A stretch of DNA of 20,297 nt from DASUUI01 sp964577965 (GTDB lineage Bacteria > Gemmatimonadota > Gemmatimonadetes > Gemmatimonadales > Gemmatimonadaceae). Numbering within the stretch: position 1 is the first letter of the stretch; every line of letters starts with the position of its first letter. The stretch spans positions 1 to 20,297 of the forward strand of contig CAZOAT010000042.1 in the NCBI GenBank assembly GCA_964577965.1. The letters are read 5' to 3'. This document shows, piece by piece, positions 14,292 through 20,297 of this stretch. The notes beneath the pieces are model-generated. The model did not search any database, had not been told where the DNA came from, and was given only the letters and a program-made list of their open reading frames with translations. Position numbers and translations under genes: made by a program.

Positions 14292-15782
14292 TTAATCAGC
14301 GTATGTGTCGATCTGGGCTCGTTGGAGGCTGCCGGAGAAATCGAGATATCCGACCTTGGTCTCTGAATAGAAATGGTACACCTCCCATCCGCCTTCCCGG
14401 TGGCCGTTGCCGGTTTCTTTTACACCACCAAATGGCAGGTGAGCCTCGGCTCCGATCGTTGGCGCATTGACGTAAGTAATTCCGTTATCGAGGTCATTTA
14501 CGGCCCGCATCGCGATGTTTACGTCCTGGGTGTAGATCGACGATGAGAGGCCGTAACGCACACCGTTGTTGACGGCGAATGCCTCCTCGGCGCTCGAAAC
14601 GCGGATGACCGAAAGCACCGGGCCAAAAATCTCTTCCTGCGCCAGGCGATGATGCGGCTCCACGCGGGCAAAGATGGTCGGCTCAAAGAAGAAGCCGTCC
14701 TCCAGCCCATCATCCACAGCGCGTCGGCCGCCACACAGGAGATCCGCACCTTCCGACTGCCCGATGTCCACATACCGCTCGACCTTCTTCCGCGCGTCCT
14801 CGTGGATCAGGGGACCGACGTCGGTCTTTTCTCTGCGGCCATCACCGAGACGGAGTTCCCTGGCGCGGTCGACGAGCCTCGACAGGAACTCGTCGTGAAT
14901 TCCGCTCTGGAGTATCAGCCGGCTGGTTGCTGTACAGCGCTGCCCGGTCGTGCCGAACGCACCCCACAGAGCACCGTCGAGAGCGAGGTCGAGGTTCCCG
15001 TCGTCCATCACAATCTGCGCGTTCTTCCCACCCATTTCGAGAGACAGTCGCTTGTGCAGCCGCCCGCACGTCTCGCCGACGATCCGTCCCGTTTCCGTCG
15101 AGCCAGTGAAGGAGATCACCGGGACCCTCGGGTGTTCGACCATCGCCGCACCGACAGTCTCACCGGAGCCATGGACGAGCTGGACAACCTCAGGCGGAAT
15201 GCCTGCTTCGAGAAGCACCTCGACGAGGAGTGTCCCACTGTGAGGAACGTCTTCCGCGGGCTTGAAGATCACCGCGTTTCCACACAGCAGCGCGGGAAAC
15301 ATCTTCCAGGTCGGGATTGCCAGCGGGAAATTGAAGGGACATATGAGGCCGGCAACACCAATCGGTCTGCGGAAGCTCATCGCCCACTTGTTACGCAGCT
15401 CGCTCGGAACTGTGTATCCGAACAGGCGTCGGCCTTCGCTTGCGGCGTAATACGCGGTGTCGATTCCCTCCTGAACGTCGCCGCGGGTCTCCGGCAGCGG
15501 CTTCCCCATCTCCCGGGTCATCGCATCGGCTATCTCCTCCTTGCGGGTGGTCATAATGTCCCCCACCCGCCGGAGGATGTCCCCGCGGATAGGTGGCGGG
15601 GTCGTACGCCACCCGGCGAACCCGCGCCAGGCGCTCTCTACCGCCCGCTCGACGTCACCCGCGCTGGACAGTGGAAACCGGCCGATGAGATCCGACGCGC
15701 GCGCCGGATTGCGGTTCTCGAAGTACTCGCCGGACTCCGGCGGGGCCCATTTGCCCGCAATGAAGTTGTTGAAGGTCTTCAT
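14292..15782 (-). CDS. NAD(P)-dependent aldehyde dehydrogenase, substrate unknown
   Basis: A 496-residue ALDH-superfamily enzyme oxidising an aldehyde to the acid. The catalytic residues are present: Asn151 in CPFNFPLAIP, Lys174 in IFKPAED, Glu249 in LEMGGKNAQIV and nucleophile Cys283 in GTTGQRCTATSRL. The coenzyme loop is SFTGSTETG (224-232), and the C-terminal HLPFGGVKETGNGHREGG is typical of broad aldehyde and semialdehyde dehydrogenases. Candidate substrates include alpha-ketoglutarate semialdehyde and fatty or amino aldehydes; neither sequence nor neighbours decide. It starts 24 bp after the stop of the sigma-54 response regulator, so readthrough from that gene is possible, and only a weak GGG precedes its ATG. 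No terminator is obvious in the 105 bp before lepB. Confidence 0.93.
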   Translation of the reverse strand: MKTFNNFIAGKWAPPESGEYFENRNPARASDLIGRFPLSSAGDVERAVESAWRGFAGWRTTPPPIRGDILRRVGDIMTTRKEEIADAMTREMGKPLPETRGDVQEGIDTAYYAASEGRRLFGYTVPSELRNKWAMSFRRPIGVAGLICPFNFPLAIPTWKMFPALLCGNAVIFKPAEDVPHSGTLLVEVLLEAGIPPEVVQLVHGSGETVGAAMVEHPRVPVISFTGSTETGRIVGETCGRLHKRLSLEMGGKNAQIVMDDGNLDLALDGALWGAFGTTGQRCTATSRLILQSGIHDEFLSRLVDRARELRLGDGRREKTDVGPLIHEDARKKVERYVDIGQSEGADLLCGGRRAVDDGLEDGFFFEPTIFARVEPHHRLAQEEIFGPVLSVIRVSSAEEAFAVNNGVRYGLSSSIYTQDVNIAMRAVNDLDNGITYVNAPTIGAEAHLPFGGVKETGNGHREGGWEVYHFYSETKVGYLDFSGSLQRAQIDTYAD

Positions 15783-15806
15783 GCCCGTAACTTAAGCAGA
15801 CGGCGG

Positions 15807-17177
15807 TCAGCCTTCCCGCTGCAGCCCGTAACGCTCGATCTTCTTGTACAGGTTGGATCTCGGCATATCGAGCGCCCGGGCGGTCTCCGACACATTCCAG
15901 TCGTACTCTCGCAGCTTTGCCTGAATAAACGCGCGCTCCGCCTGCTCCTTGAAGCTGTCGAACGTAGCTGCGGCGAACACTAAGCTCTCGGTGCCGGCGA
16001 GCGCCGACTGGCGTGCTCTGCCAACCAGATTATCGACGTCGGCTGCCGTGATCTCCGACCCCGGCGCGAGGATCAGGAGGCGCTCGACGGTATTCCTCAG
16101 CTCCCGCACGTTCCCGGGCCAGTCGTGCGCGACGAGCCGCTGGACCGCCTCCTCGCTGAATCGTCGCCCAGCCGCGCCCTCGCGCTGTGCTATGGTTGCG
16201 GCGAAGTACCTCACGAGGAGCGGAATGTCCTCCCTACGGTCGCGCAACGCCGGTACGGCGACGGGCACGACGTTGAGTCGATAGTACAGATCCTCCCGAA
16301 ACCGTCCGCCCGCAATCTCCGCTTCGAGATTCTTATTCGTCGCCGCAATCACCCGCACATCAACGGAAATCGGGCGGGAGCCTCCAATGCGGGTCAACAC
16401 TCCATCCTCCAGAACGCGCAGCACTTTCGCCTGGGCGGCAGCGCTCATGTCGCCGACCTCATCCAGAAAAAGGGTCCCGGTGTCGGCCTGCTCGAATCGA
16501 CCCGGCCTGTCCGCGATCGCGCCGGTGAATGAGCCCTTCATGTGGCCGAAGAGCTCACTCTCGATCAACTCTCCGGGTATTGCAGCGCAATTCACCTCGA
16601 TGAACGGACGCCGCGCGCGAAGGGAGCTACGGTGCAGCGCGCGGGCCACCAGTTCCTTTCCGCTCCCGTTCTCACCGGTTATGAGCACGCGCGCCGGGGT
16701 CGGGCCGACCTTCTCGATCGTGCGATGCAGCGATCGGATGGCCACTGACTCACCGACGATCTCATAACGCCCCTCCACCGACTGCTTGAGGCGGGCATTC
16801 TCTTCCTGCAGCTCAAGGTGACTCAGTGCGTTGCGCACTGTGAGCAGCACGCGGTCGGTGTCGAGCGGCTTCTCCAGAAAGTCGTAAGCTCCGAGGTGGG
16901 TCGCTTCGACAGCCGTCTGGATGCTGCCATGCCCGCTGATCATCACGACCGCCGCGTCGGCGTGCTCGGCGCGCAGGCGCCGCAGTCCCTCCAGCCCGTC
17001 TATCCCCGGCAACTTCACGTCCATGAACACCAGGTTCGGCTTCCAGCCGGAGTACGCCGCTATTCCGTCCGGAACATTGGATGCGGAGCGGGTCTCATAG
17101 CCTTCGTACTCCAGCAGCTGGCCGAGCGCGGTTCGGATACCCTGCTCGTCATCTATGATGAGTACGCGCCAGTTCAC
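15807..17177 (-). CDS. NtrC-family sigma-54-dependent response regulator
   Basis: 456 residues in three domains. The receiver has acidic pocket Asp9/Asp10, phosphoacceptor Asp53 (VFMDVKLPG) and Lys103. The AAA+ sigma-54 activation domain has Walker A GENGSGKE (168-175), the sigma-54 contact loop GSFTGA (215-220) and Walker B LFLDE (236-240). A Fis-type helix-turn-helix lies at the C-terminus (NVSETARALDMPRSNLYKKI). The contact loop is GSFTGA rather than the usual GAFTGA, a variant also known from NtrX-like regulators, so the protein probably remains an activator. No histidine kinase is in the window, so its signal is unknown. The start is a GTG overlapping the upstream gene's stop (GTGA), implying translational coupling to that small anchored protein. 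Confidence 0.93.
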   Translation of the reverse strand: MNWRVLIIDDEQGIRTALGQLLEYEGYETRSASNVPDGIAAYSGWKPNLVFMDVKLPGIDGLEGLRRLRAEHADAAVVMISGHGSIQTAVEATHLGAYDFLEKPLDTDRVLLTVRNALSHLELQEENARLKQSVEGRYEIVGESVAIRSLHRTIEKVGPTPARVLITGENGSGKELVARALHRSSLRARRPFIEVNCAAIPGELIESELFGHMKGSFTGAIADRPGRFEQADTGTLFLDEVGDMSAAAQAKVLRVLEDGVLTRIGGSRPISVDVRVIAATNKNLEAEIAGGRFREDLYYRLNVVPVAVPALRDRREDIPLLVRYFAATIAQREGAAGRRFSEEAVQRLVAHDWPGNVRELRNTVERLLILAPGSEITAADVDNLVGRARQSALAGTESLVFAAATFDSFKEQAERAFIQAKLREYDWNVSETARALDMPRSNLYKKIERYGLQREG

Positions 17178-17818
17178 CGAAGCGATCTGTAGAGCGTCAC
17201 CACTCCGTTATCGACCCTGATATCGACAACGTGGGGCGGCAGAGGGAGTGCGAGAGCATGCGGCGCTACTCCGGCCGGACGGTCGTTCCGATCGATTCCC
17301 CGAAGCACGCGTGGTATCAGGCCCGCCGGTACGCGGAACTGCTGAAGCCGCAGCTCCGTCACGCGGTATTCGCCGACTTCCGGTTGCATGACGGAAAGCT
17401 CGCCACTGAAGAACACCGTGTCGCTCTCACCGACGAGCGACGCAAGCGGCCCCAGTATCCTGGCTGCTCCGAGTTCGCGCAGCGGCAACACGCCGCGCAC
17501 CGCGAGCTCCTCGTCGATCACTGCGGCCTGGAGATCACGTGTTGATGCTGGAAGCCGGTTGGAGACCGAGAAGAAGATGTAGGATGCGACGTCTCCTGCG
17601 GAAACGCTCACGGAATTCGGACCGCCCGTACCGGCCAGTGATTCCAGCGCCATTCTCCCACGCTCGGCGCCGGCTGGCGTGACGGGCTCCCATACACGGT
17701 CCGCACCAACCGCCGTCGTGGCCGGTTCGCCGCGCATATGGGCGTACCAGTACCACACCGCGGCGAGCGCGATCAGGAGGAGTACGAGACAGCCGAGCCG
17801 ACGGAGGCAACCGAACAT
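17174..17818 (-). CDS. Small membrane-anchored protein of unknown function
   Basis: 214 residues with one N-terminal transmembrane segment (about 8-26, GCLVLLLIALAAVWYWYAH) and an extracytoplasmic remainder. I do not recognise it with certainty. The tail, with ELSVMQPEVGEYRVTELRLQ and ALPLPPHVVDIRVDNGVVTL, recalls the layout of YpmS/DUF2140- or LmeA-like lipid-interacting domains; that is a weak impression only. Its stop overlaps the GTG of the sigma-54 regulator, so the two are probably made together, and it might sense or modulate an envelope condition for that regulator. There is no Shine-Dalgarno sequence; a TACAAT -10 ends six bases before the ATG. Confidence 0.78.
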   Translation of the reverse strand: MFGCLRRLGCLVLLLIALAAVWYWYAHMRGEPATTAVGADRVWEPVTPAGAERGRMALESLAGTGGPNSVSVSAGDVASYIFFSVSNRLPASTRDLQAAVIDEELAVRGVLPLRELGAARILGPLASLVGESDTVFFSGELSVMQPEVGEYRVTELRLQQFRVPAGLIPRVLRGIDRNDRPAGVAPHALALPLPPHVVDIRVDNGVVTLYRSLR

Positions 17819-17824
17819 GTCTGT

Positions 17825-17830
17825 ATTGTA
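17825..17830 (-). promoter_or_regulatory. Candidate -10 of a leaderless promoter
   Basis: TACAAT on the minus strand (one mismatch to TATAAT) followed by ACAGAC and then ATG. The usual spacing would place the transcription start on the A of the ATG. The -35 region at 16-18 bp (CGGTCC, TCGGTC or ATCGGT) is poor. Confidence 0.45.
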
Positions 17831-17895
17831 GTGGAAGCCCAGGCCAGGACCGATCCCTGCTGGATGAGGACGACCAGCTGTTGCGCAAAGGCACC

Positions 17896-17928
17896 GTCTG
17901 GCCTAGGGCGCTCCGCCGAAGGTCAGAC
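17896..17928 (-). terminator. Terminator-like hairpin overlapping the comM stop
   Basis: Arms GTCTGGCC (17896-17903) and GGTCAGAC (17921-17928) pair with one wobble around an inner GGCG/CGCC stem. It spans the comM TGA and lies before the next gene. There is no T run on the minus strand, so the terminator role is uncertain. Confidence 0.3.
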
Positions 17929-19467
17929 AGTGTGCGCTGTCGGCGCCCTCCCCGACATGCCGGGCCGGTACTGGAGTGCCTCGGAGATCTGATGCGGCCC
18001 GACCTCAGTCTCGCCTTCGAGGTCGGCGATCGTGCGCGCAACTTTGAGGACCCGATGATAGCCGCGCGCGGACAGACCCAGACCGATGCTGGCGCGCTCC
18101 AGCAGAACGCGCGCTTCGGTGTGAACCGGTGTGTGCGCGTCAAGCCATCTGCCTGCGACGTGCGCGTTGCGCAGCACGCGAGGATGTCCGGCGTAGCGCT
18201 TGCCCTGCCTTGAGTGCGCTGCGGCTACACGCGCGCGCACCACAGCTGAGTTTTCTCCGGATCTGTTGCCGCTCAACTCGCCGAGTGGCAATGCCGGTAC
18301 CTGTACGTGCAGATCGATCCTGTCTGCGAGTGGCCCGGACAGGCGCCCGCGGTACCGCTGAGCATCGGTGGGCGTACATGTGCAGCGAGCCTGCTCGGTT
18401 CCCGAGTTTCCACAGGGACAGGGATTGGTCGCCGCGACCAGTGAGAACCTCGCGGGAAAGCGAACGGCGCTCGCCGCGCGCGCTATGACCACGTGTCCAT
18501 CCTCCATCGGCTGCCGCAATCCGTCGAGTATGTTCCGCGGAAATTCGAGCATCTCGTCGAGGAACAGAACGCCGTGGTGGGCCAGGCTCACCTCACCCGG
18601 CCGCGGCGGGCTCCCCCCTCCGATGAGTCCGGCGGCCGATGTCGTGTGGTGCGGAGCGCGGAACGGCCGACGCGGGTCAGCAAGCACCTCGCTGCTGAGA
18701 ATGCCTGCGACAGAGGCAATAGCAATTATCTGCAGCGCTTCGGATTCACTCAGCGGAGGCAAAATGCCCGTGAGGCGCCTCGCGAGCATTGTCTTCCCCG
18801 AACCAGGCGGTCCGAGAAGAAGAATGTTGTGCCCGCCGGCAGCGGCGATCTCCAGGGCGTGCTTGGCCCCTGTCTGGCCAGCGACATCGGACCAGTCAGG
18901 ATCGTCGCTGACCGGGAACGGTGTCAGTCGCGGCCGCTGTGGTTCCGGCAGGCCGCCGTCACGAAGCCACCTCACCAGCTCCCCGAGATCCGCGGGCGCA
19001 GCGAGTTTCACACCGGTCACACGCGCAGCTTCGGCGAGATTAGCCCGGGGCAGCACGAGCGTCTCTATCCCATCGCAGTTTGCGACGAGTTGCGCGAGAG
19101 GCAGCGCACCGCGCACTGCGCGCAGCGAGCCATTCAGGCCGAGTTCGCCAACGAAGAGCCGGCGCTCGATGGAATCCGGGGGCACCTGGCCGGTTGCCGC
19201 AAGTACGCCAAGCGCGATCGGGAGGTCGAAGGCGGTGCCGTCCTTCCTGACGTCTGCGGGGGCGAGATTGACAGTGAGCCGGCGCGGGGGCAGCGCGAAG
19301 CCGCCATTGACCAGGGCTGCACCCACGCGGTCGCGGCTCTCCTTCACCGCTCCCGCAGGCAGTCCCACAATGGTCCATTGCGGTAGTCCCTGCGCGGCAT
19401 CAACCTCGACTGTGACGGCGTAGGCGTCTATCCCGATGACGGCAGCCGATGAGACCGCGGCGAGCAC
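17923..19467 (-). CDS. comM: ComM/YifB-family Mg-chelatase-like AAA+ ATPase
   Basis: 514 residues. An N-terminal Lon-protease-like (ChlI) domain carries VGLPAGAVKESRDRV, VNLAPADVRKDG and FDLPIALGVLAA. The AAA+ magnesium-chelatase core has Walker A GPPGSGKT (219-226), APHHTTSAAGLIGGG, Walker B LFLDEMLEF and the cysteine cluster NPCPCG...CTCTP. The Mg_chelatase_C tail is at the end (LSARGYHRVLKVARTIADL). In transformable bacteria ComM is a hexameric helicase that drives branch migration during integration of incoming DNA, but it is also widespread outside competent species. The frame extends to a GTG at 19503. I chose the GTG at 19467 because LAAVSSAAVIGIDAY aligns with the start of YifB proteins. 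AGGAAAG lies about 13 bases upstream, rather far. Confidence 0.93.
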   Translation of the reverse strand: MLAAVSSAAVIGIDAYAVTVEVDAAQGLPQWTIVGLPAGAVKESRDRVGAALVNGGFALPPRRLTVNLAPADVRKDGTAFDLPIALGVLAATGQVPPDSIERRLFVGELGLNGSLRAVRGALPLAQLVANCDGIETLVLPRANLAEAARVTGVKLAAPADLGELVRWLRDGGLPEPQRPRLTPFPVSDDPDWSDVAGQTGAKHALEIAAAGGHNILLLGPPGSGKTMLARRLTGILPPLSESEALQIIAIASVAGILSSEVLADPRRPFRAPHHTTSAAGLIGGGSPPRPGEVSLAHHGVLFLDEMLEFPRNILDGLRQPMEDGHVVIARAASAVRFPARFSLVAATNPCPCGNSGTEQARCTCTPTDAQRYRGRLSGPLADRIDLHVQVPALPLGELSGNRSGENSAVVRARVAAAHSRQGKRYAGHPRVLRNAHVAGRWLDAHTPVHTEARVLLERASIGLGLSARGYHRVLKVARTIADLEGETEVGPHQISEALQYRPGMSGRAPTAHTV

Positions 19468-19592
19468 GCGCCAGTATCGCTTTCCTGCGCACTGGTGCGA
19501 CACCGCCAGCGCGCGGCCGCAATCCTTTCAGGGTACCAGCTCGCGTACGTGGCGGCGGTCCGGCGAACTCGAATCCCAGACGCGCCCGGCGG

Positions 19593-19626
19593 AAAAAAAA
19601 GCGGAGCGCCCTTTCGAGCGCTCCGC
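19593..19626 (-). terminator. Intrinsic terminator of the OmpA-family gene
   Basis: On the minus strand a nine-base stem GCGGAGCGC (paired 19601-19609 with 19618-19626) closes an eight-base loop and is followed by eight Ts (19593-19600). This is a textbook Rho-independent terminator 50 bp after the stop. Confidence 0.92.
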
Positions 19627-19633
19627 TGGGGGG

Positions 19634-19661
19634 CCTCAGGCCGCCTCGCGGCGACCTGAGG
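19634..19661. repeat. Second hairpin just after the OmpA-family stop
   Basis: CCTCAGG (19634-19640) pairs with CCTGAGG (19655-19661) around an inner CCGC/GCGG stem. It sits between the stop codon and the intrinsic terminator and may protect the mRNA 3' end or act as an accessory pause hairpin. Confidence 0.5.
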
Positions 19662-19675
19662 GGAGGTGCTTCGTG

Positions 19676-20297
19676 CTACATCCCTGAAGGTCGAACCAGT
19701 CCGCCCGCCGGGAACGCGATGATACGGAACTCGTCGCGACGGTTGAGCTGGTGGCACTCCTCAGTCATCGGCGTCTGCACGCAAGCCGGGCGCTCTTCGC
19801 CGAAGCTCACGAGCTCGAACCGATCGGATGCGATCCCGCGGTCAACCAGGTACTGCCGCGCGGAGGCCGCACGACGCTGACCGAGCGCGAGGTTGTACTC
19901 GTCGGACCCGCGGTTATCCGCGTGACCCTCGATCCGGATCCGCACGCCTGGGTTGGCCTGCAGCCACGGAATCTTGCGGTCCAGAGTTGCCGCTGCATCC
20001 GGCCTGATGTTCGACCTGTCGAAGTCGAAGTAGATCGGGGCCGTAATCGCAGCCGTGTCGATCATCACTNNNNNNNNNNTCGATCACTTCCACTGGGGGT
20101 GGCGGTGGCGGCGGCGGTGGCGGCGGTGGCGGTGGCGGTGGTGGTGGTGGCGGTGGCGGCGTCGTGGTATCGACACGCGCAGCACCACCAAGGAACAGGC
20201 TCAGGCCGGCGCGTGCCGCGAAATTGAGCGTAGCATCGGGCTCCGAGTTCGGCATGTAATCCACGACACCGTCGATACGCAGCGCCATCCTGTTGGC
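19676..20297 (-). CDS. OmpA-family outer-membrane protein, 5' end outside the window, interrupted by an N gap
   Basis: Reading from the right edge, the end of a beta-barrel (NRMALRIDGVVDYM..., then NFAARAGLSLFLGG) is followed by TTT, 22 consecutive prolines and VEV. After the N gap comes an OmpA/Pal peptidoglycan-binding domain: APIYFDFDRSNIRPDAAATL, IEGHADNRGSDEYNLALGQR, RAASARQYLVDRGI and NRRDEF. The Asp and Arg residues that hold diaminopimelate in this domain are in place. The architecture tethers the outer membrane to the cell wall. The frame on the two sides of the gap differs by one base given ten Ns, so I treat them as one gene with a placeholder gap, not a pseudogene. The gene ends in a strong terminator. 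Confidence 0.88.
20070..20079. other. Assembly gap (ten Ns)
   Basis: Ten Ns interrupt the OmpA-family gene right after the proline-rich repeat. On the minus strand the flanks are GTGGAAGTGATCGA and AGTGATGATCGACACG. They share the AGTGAT start and differ by one GAT triplet, so the gap is probably a failed join with little or no missing sequence. Confidence 0.9.
20094..20159 (-). repeat. Proline codon repeat (22 Pro) linking barrel and OmpA domain
   Basis: Twenty-two CCA, CCG and CCC codons in a row on the minus strand form a rigid linker. Such low-complexity GC-rich tracts vary in length and break short-read assembly, which fits the neighbouring N gap. The true repeat number may differ. Confidence 0.9.

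Noticed and set aside
15807..19467. comM and the sigma-54 regulator as a dedicated competence or mobile defence locus
   Set aside because: comM is widespread and no other competence, nuclease or defence genes are nearby; a 105-bp gap with a hairpin separates it from the regulator pair.
19540..19595. tRNA-like stretch (GAACTCGAATCCC resembling a T arm) between comM and the OmpA terminator
   Set aside because: No matching acceptor, D or anticodon stems can be built on either strand and the T-stem does not pair.
20094..20159. GGTGGC-rich tract as a tandem DNA repeat or CRISPR-like array
   Set aside because: It is a run of proline codons in frame with the OmpA-family gene; there are no spacers or repeat units beyond codon synonyms.
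19676..20297. OmpA-family gene as a frameshifted pseudogene
   Set aside because: The frame change falls exactly at ten placeholder Ns, and merging the flanks restores the frame.

Overview
This window is high-GC chromosomal sequence with a dense housekeeping layout. About 17 genes are visible, 16 of them on the minus strand. The gene set, a primary-type sigma factor lacking region 1.1, a non-sporulating SpoIID-like lipoprotein and an outer-membrane OmpA/Pal-type protein point to a Gram-negative, diderm bacterium. The protein flavour resembles Gemmatimonadota; that taxonomic call is my inference and I could not search it. A run of ten Ns at 20070-20079 shows the contig is a scaffolded draft, probably from a metagenome or draft genome.

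Layout from left to right, all minus unless stated. First come prfA (5' portion only, cut by the left edge) and rpmE, a translation operon with promoter and ribosome binding site upstream of rpmE. Next are a small four-helix membrane protein of unknown function and an exported SELENBP/methanethiol-oxidase-like propeller protein. A non-coding or small-ORF stretch carrying a perfect 34-bp palindrome follows, then a Dcp-type M3 peptidyl-dipeptidase lipoprotein. A DinB-fold protein is divergent from the only plus-strand gene, a DUF4105 (Lnb N-terminal type) protein fused to a C-terminal membrane bundle.

The centre (14186 down to 7450) is a tightly packed run of six genes: signal peptidase I (lepB), a sigma-70 family factor, rimO, hemL, a SpoIID-domain lipoprotein and a Gfo/Idh/MocA-family protein. 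Intergenic gaps are 39 and 16 bp, then the genes overlap by 32, 8 and 4 bp. This strongly suggests one transcript, with a good candidate promoter just upstream of lepB. It would couple transcription initiation, ribosomal protein S12 modification, tetrapyrrole synthesis, protein export and cell-wall remodelling.

To the right are an aldehyde dehydrogenase, an NtrC-type sigma-54 response regulator overlapping a small anchored protein of unknown function, a ComM/YifB AAA+ protein, and the C-terminal part of an OmpA-family outer-membrane protein. The OmpA gene has a textbook intrinsic terminator; its 5' end lies beyond the right edge and its reading frame is broken by the N gap. I see no rRNA, tRNA, CRISPR array, insertion sequence or prophage. 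I found no convincing new multi-gene system. The points most worth following are the apparent CTG start of prfA, two putative leaderless promoters, the long palindrome with a small ORF ending inside it, and a Gfo/Idh protein that has lost its usual catalytic residues.
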